The notes under the pieces were generated by a model that was not told the DNA's origin, did no database searches, and saw only the letters and a program-made list of their open reading frames with translations. From Prochlorococcus sp. AG-402-A04 (GTDB lineage Bacteria > Cyanobacteriota > Cyanobacteriia > PCC-6307 > Cyanobiaceae), in contig QCHG01000010.1 of the NCBI GenBank assembly GCA_003278045.1, forward strand, positions 1 to 49,444: a stretch of DNA of 49,444 nucleotides, given 5' to 3'. Shown here piece after piece: positions 20,659 to 30,048 of this stretch. Made by a program: the position numbers and the translations under genes. The stretch's first letter is position 1. Each line of letters opens with the position of its first letter.

Positions 20659-21654
20659 TTATCTAAACATAGAACTTACAGAACTTTCTTCGTGGATTCT
20701 CCAAATAGCTTCTCCCAGCATATTAGCGACGGAAAGAACTTTTAATTGAGGAAAATTATCTTTATGTATAACTGGTATGCTGTTAGTCACAATAACTTGT
20801 TCGAAAAGATTCTTAGTACTTAATCTTTCATACGAAGGAGGAGAAAATACAGCATGTGAAGCACATGCAAATATTCTATTCGCGCCTTCTTTTTTTAGTA
20901 AATTTGCTCCAGAACAAATTGTACCTCCCGTATCTATCATGTCGTCTATAAGAATAGCCGTTTTACCTTTGACTTCACCTATAACTGTTAGACTTTCAGC
21001 GATATTATGCGCAGATCTCCTTTTATCAATTATAGCCAACGGCGCGTCCTTCATTAATTTGGCGAATGCTCTTGCTCTCGCCACCCCGCCTACATCAGGA
21101 GATACTACAACTATTTCTTCTAAATTTAAAGTTTCTAAATAATCAATTAATACAGGTGAACCGTAAATATGATCGCATGGTATATCAAAGTAACCTTGTA
21201 TTTGAGCCGAGTGTAAGTCCATCGCTAGAACTCTATCAACTCCTGATTTCTCTAATAAATTAGCAGTTAATTTTGCAGTTATAGACTCTCTTCCTGAGGT
21301 CTTCCTATCTGCCCTTGCATATCCAAAATAGGGTATTACAGCCGTTATTTGTCTTGCAGACGCTCTCTTACATGCGTCAACCATGATCATGAGCTCCATT
21401 AAACTATCGTTTACAGGAGCGCATGTAGGTTGTATAAGGAATACATCACAACCTCTAATAGATTGCTGAATCTGAACATAGAGTTCTCCATCTGCAAATC
21501 TTTTAGATATTAAAGGGACATTTTCAATCCCTAAGTATGATGCAATTTCTTCAGCTAATTTAGGATTTGTTGTCCCACTTACTAACCTTAATCTACTATT
21601 AGTTAGATTAAAGTTTGATTCTTTACTCTGCATTGCCGTGATAAAACTTGTCAC
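20659..21654 (-). CDS. prs: Ribose-phosphate pyrophosphokinase
   Basis: Makes PRPP from ribose-5-phosphate and ATP for purines, pyrimidines, histidine, tryptophan and NAD. Blocks seen are RLVSGTTNPKLAEEIASYLG, the ATP-site region PYFGYARADRKTSGRESITA, the metal and phosphate region MDLHSAQIQGYFDIPCDH, and the PRPP loop AILIDDMIDTGGTICSGA. The start is GTG at 21654 (331 residues, MTSFITAMQSKES). An ATG at 21633 (MQSKESNF) is also possible; I recall 331-residue forms as annotated for Prochlorococcus and keep the longer one. It is divergent from malQ over 246 bases. Confidence 0.96.
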   Translation of the reverse strand: MTSFITAMQSKESNFNLTNSRLRLVSGTTNPKLAEEIASYLGIENVPLISKRFADGELYVQIQQSIRGCDVFLIQPTCAPVNDSLMELMIMVDACKRASARQITAVIPYFGYARADRKTSGRESITAKLTANLLEKSGVDRVLAMDLHSAQIQGYFDIPCDHIYGSPVLIDYLETLNLEEIVVVSPDVGGVARARAFAKLMKDAPLAIIDKRRSAHNIAESLTVIGEVKGKTAILIDDMIDTGGTICSGANLLKKEGANRIFACASHAVFSPPSYERLSTKNLFEQVIVTNSIPVIHKDNFPQLKVLSVANMLGEAIWRIHEESSVSSMFR

Positions 21655-21900
21655 GAAATTTGCACCATAAAACTATATTCTTATCGTAGTCGTTTATGTG
21701 AATTTCGCAAAAGTTAATGACTAGATGTTTTCAAAAGACACCTCAATGAAGCAAAAAATTGTTGATTCAAAATTAGAATTTTTGTTTGTCAAGACTTAAA
21801 AACCAGCAATGATATTTGTCAATTAAAAAAAATTTGTATAAGGTTGAATTTAGAGAATTAAAAACACGTTAAGTGTAAAGAATCAAAATATATTGAAAAC

Positions 21901-23421
21901 ATGCCTATAGAGTCAATTATTGAAAGAAAATCATTAGGCATACTTATGCATCCAACATGTATTCCGGGAGGAAGAGTATGTGGAACTTTTGGGAGAGGAG
22001 CTAAAGAGTGGATAAAAAAACTTCATAAGCATGGAATTGAATATTGGCAATTTTTACCTCTTACACCTACTGACTCTACTGGTTCTCCATATAGTTCCCC
22101 ATCTAGTTTTGCACTAAACCCATGGTTTTTGGATATAGATGACTTAATCGAAAAAGGTTTTATCTTCATTTCAAATAAAGAAAATCTAGGTCTCACAAAT
22201 CAGAATAAAGATCATTTTGATTTTGATTTTGCAGATGACTTAACAAAAAAAATAGGTCTCCTCCTTTTGCAAGGTTGGAGTTCACAATCTGAAGAAACAA
22301 AAATTAATTTTAACAAATGGGTCAGTAGGCATTCTTGGGTTGAAGATTATGCAACATTTGTTGTTATCAGAGAGGAATTTAATATGTTGCCTTGGTGGGA
22401 ATGGCCTCAAGAATTTAAAATAAAAAATAACAAGTTCTTAAAATCGTGGATTAAGAAAAAAAGTGAAGAGATCCTTATTAAAAAATTAATACAGTGGCAT
22501 CTTGATGTGCAATGGAGCAACATTAAAAACTTTGCAAAATCAAGAAATATTAAGCTAATAGGAGATTTGCCTTTTTATGTCTCAAGAGACAGCTCCGACG
22601 TATGGAGTAATAAATCATTATTTTCAATTTTTAAAAATGGAGATTTAATCTTTCAAAGTGGTGTTCCACCTGATTATTTTTCATCAACAGGACAATTATG
22701 GGGTACCCCAACTTACTTTTGGTCAAAGCATAAAAGGACTAAGTTCAATTGGTGGAGAAAAAGATTTCAAAGACAATTTGAACTTGTGGACATATTGAGA
22801 TTCGATCATTTCAGGGGTTTAGCAGGTTACTGGAGAGTTAATGGCAGTTCTAAAACGGCAATTAACGGAAAATGGATAAATTCTCCAGGTAAAACATTAT
22901 TAAATAAAGTAAAAAAGGATCTAGGGGATAACTTTCTACCAATTATTGCGGAGGATCTGGGAGTAATAACTCCAGATGTAGAGAAATTAAGGAAAAACTT
23001 CGAACTCCCTGGCATGAAAATATTACAATTCGCTTTTGATGGGAATGAAGATAATCCTTATTTACCTAAGAATATTGAAGGAGAAAATTGGGTTGTTTAT
23101 ACAGGTACTCACGACAACTCTACTTCTCTTTCATGGTGGAAATATTTAGATTATGAATCCCAAAAAAGAATAAAAGATGAGTATAAATTTTCAGAAAATC
23201 CTTCTTGGGATTTAATAGAAATTGGCATGAAAACGAATGCTAATCTCTTTATCGCTCCATTACAAGATCTATTATCTTTAGACGATTCAAGTAGATTAAA
23301 TAAACCTGGCACCACAACAAACAACTGGAAATGGAAGTTAAATCGTCCTTTAGAAGAAATAGAAGATAATATAAGAATGTTTAGTGAGCTAGGAAATAAT
23401 TTTGGGAGGACTCTAAAGTAG
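21901..23421 (+). CDS. malQ: 4-alpha-glucanotransferase (amylomaltase)
   Basis: Transfers maltodextrin chains between glucans, working on the short chains left when glycogen is broken down. GH77 marks are the start GILMHPTCIPGGRVCGTFG, then WQFLPLTPTDSTGSPYSSPS, GDLPFYVSRDSSDVW, and DILRFDHFRGLAGYW, which holds the nucleophile Asp. IAEDLGVITPDV holds the acid/base Glu, and YTGTHDNSTSLSWW the third carboxylate. The 506 residues are normal for the bacterial and plastid type. The 246 bases before it hold its promoter and that of the divergent prs; I see no convincing operator there. The RodZ-like gene converges on it. Confidence 0.96.
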   Translation: MPIESIIERKSLGILMHPTCIPGGRVCGTFGRGAKEWIKKLHKHGIEYWQFLPLTPTDSTGSPYSSPSSFALNPWFLDIDDLIEKGFIFISNKENLGLTNQNKDHFDFDFADDLTKKIGLLLLQGWSSQSEETKINFNKWVSRHSWVEDYATFVVIREEFNMLPWWEWPQEFKIKNNKFLKSWIKKKSEEILIKKLIQWHLDVQWSNIKNFAKSRNIKLIGDLPFYVSRDSSDVWSNKSLFSIFKNGDLIFQSGVPPDYFSSTGQLWGTPTYFWSKHKRTKFNWWRKRFQRQFELVDILRFDHFRGLAGYWRVNGSSKTAINGKWINSPGKTLLNKVKKDLGDNFLPIIAEDLGVITPDVEKLRKNFELPGMKILQFAFDGNEDNPYLPKNIEGENWVVYTGTHDNSTSLSWWKYLDYESQKRIKDEYKFSENPSWDLIEIGMKTNANLFIAPLQDLLSLDDSSRLNKPGTTTNNWKWKLNRPLEEIEDNIRMFSELGNNFGRTLK

Positions 23422-23433
23422 AATTTTTTAAAA

Positions 23434-23928
23434 TTATTTATCAACTATTTGATTTTCAATACTTTGAATCTCAATAACATTAACATTTAGAATAAAGTAT
23501 CTTTTTAATATAAATAGAGCTAGAACTAATATAAAAAAATACAAAAAACTTCCTTGCCATGTATTGATAAGATCGAATTTCCTTAACAGAAAATCCTTTC
23601 CCTCTTTCTTTATAATTTTTCTTTCTTTAACTGCTAACTTTAATAATGTATTTTTTTTTAATACTAAGCATTCCTCTAATTTAATTAATATAGATCTTAT
23701 AAAAGGATATTCTGGCCTAATATTTTTATTATTATCTTCAATAGAGTTTATTATTCGTTCAGGAATTTTTGAAATGTATGACAATTCTTCAATTGTAAGG
23801 TTTTGTTGAATTCTTGCTTCTTTTACTAACTTTGCAATTTCAATGTATTGATCAACCACTCCAAAACTTAAGTCTTTATTGTTTTCAGATTTTTTGTTAA
23901 GTAAAAAAAGATTTTTCAAAATATTCAT
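23434..23928 (-). CDS. RodZ-like helix-turn-helix protein with one membrane span
   Basis: A 164-residue protein. An HTH of the RodZ (HTH_25) type covers about residues 31-100, with IAKLVKEARIQQNLTIEELS then YISKIPERIINSIEDNN and PEYPFIRSILIKLEECL. A single hydrophobic span, SFLYFFILVLALFILKRYFIL, lies near residues 128-148, with a basic stretch before it and about 15 residues after. This is the RodZ layout, cytoplasmic HTH that binds MreB followed by a membrane anchor, but with almost no periplasmic domain. A role in cell shape is inferred from the family. It ends convergent with malQ. The UbiB-family gene is upstream on the same strand with a 109-base gap. Confidence 0.7.
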   Translation of the reverse strand: MNILKNLFLLNKKSENNKDLSFGVVDQYIEIAKLVKEARIQQNLTIEELSYISKIPERIINSIEDNNKNIRPEYPFIRSILIKLEECLVLKKNTLLKLAVKERKIIKKEGKDFLLRKFDLINTWQGSFLYFFILVLALFILKRYFILNVNVIEIQSIENQIVDK

Positions 23929-24037
23929 TTAATTTCCAAAAATAAATAATCCTTTTTACTTCTCATTTTTAAAACATTACATCCAATTCTAATCGAATTA
24001 AAATCATAAGTAAGTTAATTAGATATAAATATAAAAA

Positions 24038-25693
24038 CTAAACTGTAGAAATAATATTTTGAACTGCGCTTTTTGCAATATTCAGAGGGCTAAAAGTATC
24101 CCTAATTAAAGCTAAGAGTTTTTTTGCATCAGTAAATTCTAATTTTTCATCTTTTATAAGACTTAAAAGAAGATTCTTCCTAACTTCGGATCCTTTTTTA
24201 CTGACAAATAATTTCAATCCAGCGTTCGCAACTGGTATGAGATCTGAATTGATATTCTCCGAATCTTTAAACAAAATGTTTAGTAAACTTTCAACTTTTT
24301 CTATTTGGATTTGACCTTTTTTATCAAAAACTACTTCTAAAAGTATGTTTAAAATCTCTTCAGAATTATCGGTCAGTAGTTTTTTTGCAATATATGGATA
24401 AGCTATTTTTAGAATTTTAAATTCAGGATCTAACCTTAGTGCTAAACCCTCTTGACTAACAACGGCTCTTATTATTAAGGCAAACCTACTGGGAACTCTG
24501 AAAGGATAGGAATACATTAGTTTTGAGAATTTGTCAGTTACATTTTTAAGATTAAAATTACCAACCTCAGCGCCAAAAGATCCTCCTAGAACTTCTTTTA
24601 ATGGTTCAACAAGTTTTTGAAGATCTTGTTCTTTGGTTAAAAAACCTAATTTCTGGAAATCTTCTGCGAGAAGATAATATTCTTCGTTTATTATGTGAAC
24701 AATTGCCTTAATAAGAGTAAGTCTATCTGAATTTGTAATAGTATCCATCATTCCAAAATCAACATAAGCTAAATTCCCACAATCTGCATTTCCTCCTTTG
24801 AGAGCAAACATATTTCCTGGATGTGGGTCTGCATGAAAATATCCAAATTCAAATAATTGCTGCAGTCCACTAATGACACATGTTTTTATAAACGAAGCAG
24901 GAATTAAGTTATTTTCCTCTAGTAAAAATCGATCTCTTAACTTAACTCCATCAATCCAAGAAGTTGTGATTACCCTTTTTGATGAAAACTGTTTTTCTAA
25001 TTTAGGAATAAAAATATTTGGATTTTCTTTGAATAAATTTGCAAACCTCAAAGCATTTTCGGCCTCTTTTTGATAGTCAATTTCATCAAAAAGTGCCTTA
25101 CCGAATTCATCTATTATCTCTCCAATTCCAACACCTATATTTAATGGTAAGAGTGGGGATAAAAAAGTTCCTAAAAACCTTAAGATTACAACATCCCTTC
25201 TTATAAGAAAGTATAAATTTGGCCGCTGTACTTTCACCGCTAGATAAGAATTATTTAATTTTGCTTTATAAACCTGACCTAAGCTTGCTGAAGCAATAGG
25301 ACTATCTGGAAACTCTTCAAATAATTCATAAGCATGGGATCCAAGTTCCTCTTCAATGATTTTTAAAGCAATTTTGTGATCAAATGCAGGGAGATTATCT
25401 TGTAAGTTTGTAAGTTCAGTAAGCCAATCTTGCCTAACAAGATCTGGTCTAGTTGAGAGTGCTTGGCCTAACTTGATAAAACAAGGCCCTAGATCCGTTA
25501 TTACATCAAAAAGATATTTCGATAGATTTTTTTGTACATTTTTATTTTTACTGTTACCTTGAAAAAGTATTCTTAAAAAAAGAAAAATAAAAGTTAAAAG
25601 GATATATAAAACTCTTGGGATAAAAATCCATGGTCTCAAAATCAACCAAAGAAAGTCTTCTTTTGCTGAATATTCCGAATAAGATTTTTTCAT
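24038..25693 (-). CDS. ABC1/UbiB/AarF-family atypical kinase
   Basis: A 551-residue member of the UbiB (ADCK/ABC1K) family, linked to quinone synthesis and, in cyanobacteria and plastids, to prenyl-lipid and photosystem stability. The KxGQ motif is in CFIKLGQALSTRPDLV, followed by the Ala-rich loop SASLGQVYKAKLNN, then VKVQRP with the lysine. The catalytic block FGYFHADPHPGNMFAL and the metal site YVDFGMMD follow. The N-terminal region near residues 25-48 is hydrophobic (WIFIPRVLYILLTFIFLF), possibly a membrane contact. Cyanobacteria have several paralogues and I cannot say which this is, so I leave the symbol empty. Divergent from the decarboxylase gene across 64 bases. Confidence 0.9.
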   Translation of the reverse strand: MKKSYSEYSAKEDFLWLILRPWIFIPRVLYILLTFIFLFLRILFQGNSKNKNVQKNLSKYLFDVITDLGPCFIKLGQALSTRPDLVRQDWLTELTNLQDNLPAFDHKIALKIIEEELGSHAYELFEEFPDSPIASASLGQVYKAKLNNSYLAVKVQRPNLYFLIRRDVVILRFLGTFLSPLLPLNIGVGIGEIIDEFGKALFDEIDYQKEAENALRFANLFKENPNIFIPKLEKQFSSKRVITTSWIDGVKLRDRFLLEENNLIPASFIKTCVISGLQQLFEFGYFHADPHPGNMFALKGGNADCGNLAYVDFGMMDTITNSDRLTLIKAIVHIINEEYYLLAEDFQKLGFLTKEQDLQKLVEPLKEVLGGSFGAEVGNFNLKNVTDKFSKLMYSYPFRVPSRFALIIRAVVSQEGLALRLDPEFKILKIAYPYIAKKLLTDNSEEILNILLEVVFDKKGQIQIEKVESLLNILFKDSENINSDLIPVANAGLKLFVSKKGSEVRKNLLLSLIKDEKLEFTDAKKLLALIRDTFSPLNIAKSAVQNIISTV

Positions 25694-25757
25694 TAAAGTT
25701 AAAAAATATCAAAAAAGATTACCATGTAGTCCATTCTATATATCTCAATAATACTTT

Positions 25758-27155
25758 ATGAGCATTTCATCTTTTCTAACCAAAAAGTTTTTAAAGTCTT
25801 TATTCTTTCCCGCTCATAACAGAGGGGCAGCTTTACCAAAAAAATTAGTGAAGTTATTAAAAAATCCACCTGGGTATTGGGACTTGCCCGAACTACCAGA
25901 GATAGGTTCTCCACTATCCAAAAGCGGATTAATTGCTAAATCTCAAAGAGAATTCTCCGACAAATTTGGAGCAAAAGGATGTTTTTTTGGAGTTAATGGA
26001 GCTTCCGGATTAATACAATCAGCATTAATTGCAATGGCAAGTCCAGGCGAAAATATCCTGATGCCTAGAAATGTTCATATAAGTGTCATAAAAATCTGTG
26101 CGATGCAGAATATAAATCCAATATTTTTTGACTTAGAGTTTTCAACCACAACGGGTCATTACAAACCAATTACAAAAATTTGGTTGGAAAATGTATTTAA
26201 AAAATTAAATTTTGATGAGAATAAAATTGCAGGGGTTATTCTTGTAAATCCCGATTATCATGGATATTCCGGAGATTTAGAGCCTTTAATAGATTGTTGT
26301 CATCAAAAAAATTTACCTGTTTTAGTTGATGAAGCCCATGGTTCATATTTCCTTTTTTGTGAAAATCTTAATTTACCAAAACCAGCCTTATCATCAAACG
26401 CTGATTTAGTAGTTAATTCATTGCATAAGTCACTCAATGGATTAACTCAAACGGCGGTACTTTGGTACAAAGGGAATCTAATAAATGAAGATAATTTAAT
26501 CAAAAGTATTAATTTGCTTCAAACTACCAGTCCAAGTTCCTTATTACTTTCTTCTTGTGAAGAGTCTATTAGGGACTGGCTTAACAAAAAAAGTTTATCA
26601 AAATATCAAAAAAGAATTTTTGAGGCAAAAAGTATTTATAAAAAATTAATTCAAAAAAATATTCCTCTCATAGAAACTCAAGACCCCTTAAAAATTGTCG
26701 TAAATACCTCTAAGGCTGGGATTGATGGTTTTACTGCTGATAAATTTTTTTATAGAAATGGACTTATTGCCGAATTACCAGAAATGATGACTCTCACTTT
26801 TTGCTTAGGATTTGGAAATCAAAAAGATTTTCTTAATTTATTTGAAAAGTTATGGAAAAAATTACTATTAAATTCCAAAAAATCGAAAAGTTTAGAAGTG
26901 CTCAAATCGCCCTTTAAATTAGTTCAATCACCCGAAATAGAAATTGGAATTGCTTGGAGAAGTAATACTCGGAGTATTTCTTTTTCACAATCATTAAATA
27001 AAATATCTGGAGATATTATTTGCCCTTATCCACCTGGGATACCTCTACTAATTCCTGGCGAAAAAATTGATATAGATAGGTTTAATTGGATAAATAATCA
27101 AAGTTTATGCAACAAAGATCTGGTAAATTTTAATATAAGAGTCTTAGAAACATAG
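25758..27155 (+). CDS. Orn/Lys/Arg decarboxylase family protein (PLP-dependent, fold type I)
   Basis: A PLP enzyme of 465 residues. The N-terminal PAHNRGAALPKKLVKLL and GVNGASGLIQSALIAM (substrate and cofactor phosphate region), VDEAHGSYF with D191, and NSLHKSLNGLTQTAVLWY with the PLP lysine K224, all fit the major domain of the Orn/Lys/Arg decarboxylase family, short cyanobacterial/Gram-positive type. The C-terminal domain has CPYPPGIPLLIPGEKI, typical of the family. Substrate (arginine, lysine or ornithine) cannot be read from the sequence. cdsA starts nine bases downstream, so they are probably cotranscribed; no functional link is obvious. Confidence 0.88.
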   Translation: MSISSFLTKKFLKSLFFPAHNRGAALPKKLVKLLKNPPGYWDLPELPEIGSPLSKSGLIAKSQREFSDKFGAKGCFFGVNGASGLIQSALIAMASPGENILMPRNVHISVIKICAMQNINPIFFDLEFSTTTGHYKPITKIWLENVFKKLNFDENKIAGVILVNPDYHGYSGDLEPLIDCCHQKNLPVLVDEAHGSYFLFCENLNLPKPALSSNADLVVNSLHKSLNGLTQTAVLWYKGNLINEDNLIKSINLLQTTSPSSLLLSSCEESIRDWLNKKSLSKYQKRIFEAKSIYKKLIQKNIPLIETQDPLKIVVNTSKAGIDGFTADKFFYRNGLIAELPEMMTLTFCLGFGNQKDFLNLFEKLWKKLLLNSKKSKSLEVLKSPFKLVQSPEIEIGIAWRSNTRSISFSQSLNKISGDIICPYPPGIPLLIPGEKIDIDRFNWINNQSLCNKDLVNFNIRVLET

Positions 27156-27164
27156 CAATTTAAT

Positions 27165-28022
27165 ATGAGATTAAAAAGCGGGTTACTTATAGGAATTTTT
27201 GGTTTAATTGTTGTTTTGATGGGGGGATGGTTTTTTACATTGGCAACTGCTTTGCTTACATATCTAGCATTATTAGAATTTTTTAGAATGGCAGAATTTA
27301 AAGGAATCAGACCAGCTACAAAAACCACATTATTTTCATCCTTTATTATTATAGTTTCTACTTATCTTGAGACTATTGGTGTGCTTGAAGGAGAAATTTC
27401 AAATTCAATTTTGCCAATCTGTTCAGTTGGGATATGCACTTGGTTACTCTTGCAACCAAAACCTGGGACAATTTCAGATATTGCAGCATCTATTTTTGGA
27501 TTATTCTATTTAGGTTTTTTACCTAGTTACTGGATTAAGTTAAGGGGATTAGATTCAGTGATTATAGGCTCAAATCAGGGTTTTATGTCGCTTGAGAACT
27601 TATCAAATACTACAGGTCTTCATTTAACTTTAACTTCTTGTTTTTTAATTGTAGCTAGTGATATTGGTTCTTATTTTATTGGGAAGTCATTTGGTAAAAC
27701 ATCTCTATCTCCAATATCTCCGAGCAAAACTATAGAAGGTTTAATTGGAGGAATATCCTGTTCAATTTTACTAGCAATATTTTTCGCATTTTTAATGAAG
27801 TGGGAAAATCCATTAATTGTTGGAATAATTTATGGAATTTCAATTTCTCTTATGGCATTAGTTGGAGATTTAATTGAATCTATGATGAAGAGAGATGCAA
27901 AAATAAAAGATTCCGGAACTTTTTTACCGGGACATGGAGGGATTCTTGACAGAATTGACAGTTACATCTTTACTCCATCTGTTTTGTATTATATTTTTAT
28001 AATTCTCAAGTATCTTAATTAA
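27165..28022 (+). CDS. cdsA: Phosphatidate cytidylyltransferase
   Basis: Makes CDP-diacylglycerol from phosphatidate and CTP, feeding phosphatidylglycerol, the only major phospholipid of cyanobacteria. The 285-residue protein has about seven to eight spans, starting LLIGIFGLIVVLMGGWFFTL. The conserved half reads ASDIGSYFIGKSFGKT, ISPSKTIEGLIGG and ALVGDLIESMMKRDAKIKDS, ending with GHGGILDRIDS, the CdsA signature with its Asp residues. It begins nine bases after the decarboxylase and converges on the alpha/beta hydrolase. Confidence 0.95.
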   Translation: MRLKSGLLIGIFGLIVVLMGGWFFTLATALLTYLALLEFFRMAEFKGIRPATKTTLFSSFIIIVSTYLETIGVLEGEISNSILPICSVGICTWLLLQPKPGTISDIAASIFGLFYLGFLPSYWIKLRGLDSVIIGSNQGFMSLENLSNTTGLHLTLTSCFLIVASDIGSYFIGKSFGKTSLSPISPSKTIEGLIGGISCSILLAIFFAFLMKWENPLIVGIIYGISISLMALVGDLIESMMKRDAKIKDSGTFLPGHGGILDRIDSYIFTPSVLYYIFIILKYLN

Positions 28023-28034
28023 TTGAGAAATCTT

Positions 28035-28967
28035 TTATTCCAAAAAATAATCTTGAATAATTTTACTAGATAATGATGGAAGATCTATATGCGGAAGATG
28101 ACCACAATTTTGTAACCCTACAAAATTTAATTTTTCAATATTTCCTATTTTTTTAAGCTCTTTTTTTCCAAGAATTCGATCATTTTCTCCACATAATGTT
28201 TTAATTGGTATATTTTGGATATATTTTTGAGTTCCTGCAAACCCACCACTTTTTGCAAATGATGCAAGTGAATTTCTCCATCCTTTACAACCTAAATGAA
28301 TTGAAGCAATTTGTTCTTCCATCTTACCAACGCATTCATCTGGAAAAGCAAATGCTTGCCTACAAAGACTTTTTCTAACCTGTGGCAATCCAAGAAATGA
28401 GGCGCCAATTTGGTTAATAGGAAAAGGAATACTCTTAGGTTCTCCAAACAATCCGGCGGGGGACAAAAGTATAATTTTATCAATAGAATCAGGAATTTCA
28501 TAAGCAAGTTTTAAAGCTGTTGAGCCTCCCATTGAGGCACCTATAATTTTTAGATTCTTTGTTATTTTTAATGTCTTAAGGAGATCAATTAAATGCGAAA
28601 TTATTTTCGAGGAATTAAATTCATTGGTTGCGCACCTGGGACTAAAACCAAAACCTAGAAGATCAGGAACGATAACTTGAAAATTTCTTTTTAGTGATTT
28701 ATATATTCTTCTGAATTCTAAAAAACTACTATCAAAGCCATGTAGAAGAAGTATTGGTTGACCTTTTCCTCCCATAACTACTGGGAATTTTAAGGAGTTC
28801 CAATTTTGGTTGAGTTTTATCCACTTAACATCATTTGCCAAATAAAGACCTAAAGGATCTAATAGTGACAATTTGGCACTTTCGAAAAATTCTGCATTTA
28901 AATCACTTAATTGTTCAAAATTGTTTTTAGTCAAAAAATATTTATGTTTTAATTTTTTGTTGTTCAA
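28035..28967 (-). CDS. Alpha/beta hydrolase fold protein
   Basis: A lipase/esterase-like hydrolase. Seen are the oxyanion region QPILLLHGFDSSFLEFRR, VIVPDLLGFGFSPRC, the nucleophile elbow IGASMGGSTALKLAY, CGENDRILGKKEL with the acid, and NCGHLPHIDLPSL with the catalytic histidine. Length is 310 residues from the TTG at 28967. That start overlaps the end of the upstream gldA-like gene by 26 bases and uses a TTG, so it is doubtful. A second TTG at 28934 (MTKNNFEQLSDLN) would begin seven bases after that stop. No ATG lies before the core. Similar hydrolases are common in cyanobacteria; the substrate is unknown. Confidence 0.85.
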   Translation of the reverse strand: MNNKKLKHKYFLTKNNFEQLSDLNAEFFESAKLSLLDPLGLYLANDVKWIKLNQNWNSLKFPVVMGGKGQPILLLHGFDSSFLEFRRIYKSLKRNFQVIVPDLLGFGFSPRCATNEFNSSKIISHLIDLLKTLKITKNLKIIGASMGGSTALKLAYEIPDSIDKIILLSPAGLFGEPKSIPFPINQIGASFLGLPQVRKSLCRQAFAFPDECVGKMEEQIASIHLGCKGWRNSLASFAKSGGFAGTQKYIQNIPIKTLCGENDRILGKKELKKIGNIEKLNFVGLQNCGHLPHIDLPSLSSKIIQDYFLE

Positions 28968-30033
28968 AATTTGAAATAACCTGTATTATATCCCGTTTAT
29001 TAATTTCAAAAGGCAAAAAGTGAATCTCAGATTTATCTCGACAAGTAAAATCAGCAATTTTCTCTAAATTATTATTTTCAAAAACATTTATTCCAAGTTG
29101 TCCGATAGTAGTTGGCAAATTCAATTCCTTCAAAAGTACAAATAATTGTTTAATTGATTGATCAGCTAATTTATTGTTATTTTTCATTTCTTCTAGTCTT
29201 AATTGCAATAATAATCCAACCCCAACAATCTCACCGTGTAAGAATTTATTAGGGGTGATTATCTGAGTAATTGCATTATGAATAGCATGTGCTGCTGCAG
29301 TCCTACATTTTTCTCCACCAATACCTCCAACTAATCCTGCTGTAAGTCCACATGCTTCTACAGTATTTTGCCAAAATGGATTATTTTCAGATTGCCCCTT
29401 AAATGCTTTTCCTCCATCTATTAATAGTTGATCTCTTAAAACTCTTGATATCTGAATTGCTTGTTGAACAAGACCGTCATCTATTTTTGAACTTGTTATT
29501 GAGGATTCGTACCATTTTGCCAAGGCATCTGCTATGCCACTTGCAAGTGTTCTTGATGGAGCTGTTTGAATAAATTTATGATCAAAAACTAGAATTTTCG
29601 GACAAGATCCTAATGCAACATCTTTTATAAATTGACCATCTTTTGTATAAATATTCGATAAGGCTGTCCAACCAGCACATGTAGAGGCGCTAAGGGGAAC
29701 TGTAATACAAGGGATATTAAGAGAATCGGCAATATATTTTCCAGAGTCTAGAACTTTGCCACCTCCAGCTGCGATAACACAATCATTATTATTATTTGAA
29801 ATAATATTCCTAACTCTTGAAATATCTTCGTAACAACAATCAAATTGTAAGTTAATAGATTTTACATTAAGTTTTTGATTTTTTAAATCATTAAAAATAT
29901 TTTTTCTCAAAATATTCGTTTGAATCCCTCTACCTAGAATTAATGGACTTTTAGTTAATTTAGTAATTTGAGGTAAAGATTTTTCCCAAGCAGAATTTCC
30001 CCTGTATATAGTTTCTGGAGAGATAGACAGCAT
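28942..30033 (-). CDS. Glycerol dehydrogenase-like (group III iron alcohol dehydrogenase family) protein
   Basis: A 363-residue NAD-dependent alcohol dehydrogenase of the GldA type. The dinucleotide site AAGGGKVLDSGKYIADSL, VPLSASTCAGWTALS and metal-ligand histidines in AAAHAIHNAI and NKFLHGEIVGVGLLLQL are seen. Family members act on glycerol or related diols, and glycerol-1-phosphate dehydrogenases are near relatives. The true substrate here is not evident. It follows clpC by 15 bases on the same strand and overlaps or abuts the alpha/beta hydrolase, so clpC-gldA-like-hydrolase may be one transcript. The start is ATG at 30033 (MLSISPETIYRG). Confidence 0.85.
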   Translation of the reverse strand: MLSISPETIYRGNSAWEKSLPQITKLTKSPLILGRGIQTNILRKNIFNDLKNQKLNVKSINLQFDCCYEDISRVRNIISNNNNDCVIAAGGGKVLDSGKYIADSLNIPCITVPLSASTCAGWTALSNIYTKDGQFIKDVALGSCPKILVFDHKFIQTAPSRTLASGIADALAKWYESSITSSKIDDGLVQQAIQISRVLRDQLLIDGGKAFKGQSENNPFWQNTVEACGLTAGLVGGIGGEKCRTAAAHAIHNAITQIITPNKFLHGEIVGVGLLLQLRLEEMKNNNKLADQSIKQLFVLLKELNLPTTIGQLGINVFENNNLEKIADFTCRDKSEIHFLPFEINKRDIIQVISNFEQQKIKT

Positions 30034-30048
30034 ATTTACTTTGAATGA

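Noticed and set aside
21746..21799. Seventeen-residue ORF (MKQKIVDSKLEFLFVKT) in the prs-malQ gap
   Set aside because: Too short, no ribosome binding site, and such frames are expected by chance in A/T-rich DNA.
21844..21885. ACACGTTAAGTGT-type inverted repeat upstream of malQ as an operator
   Set aside because: Only four paired bases around a five-base centre; not beyond chance.
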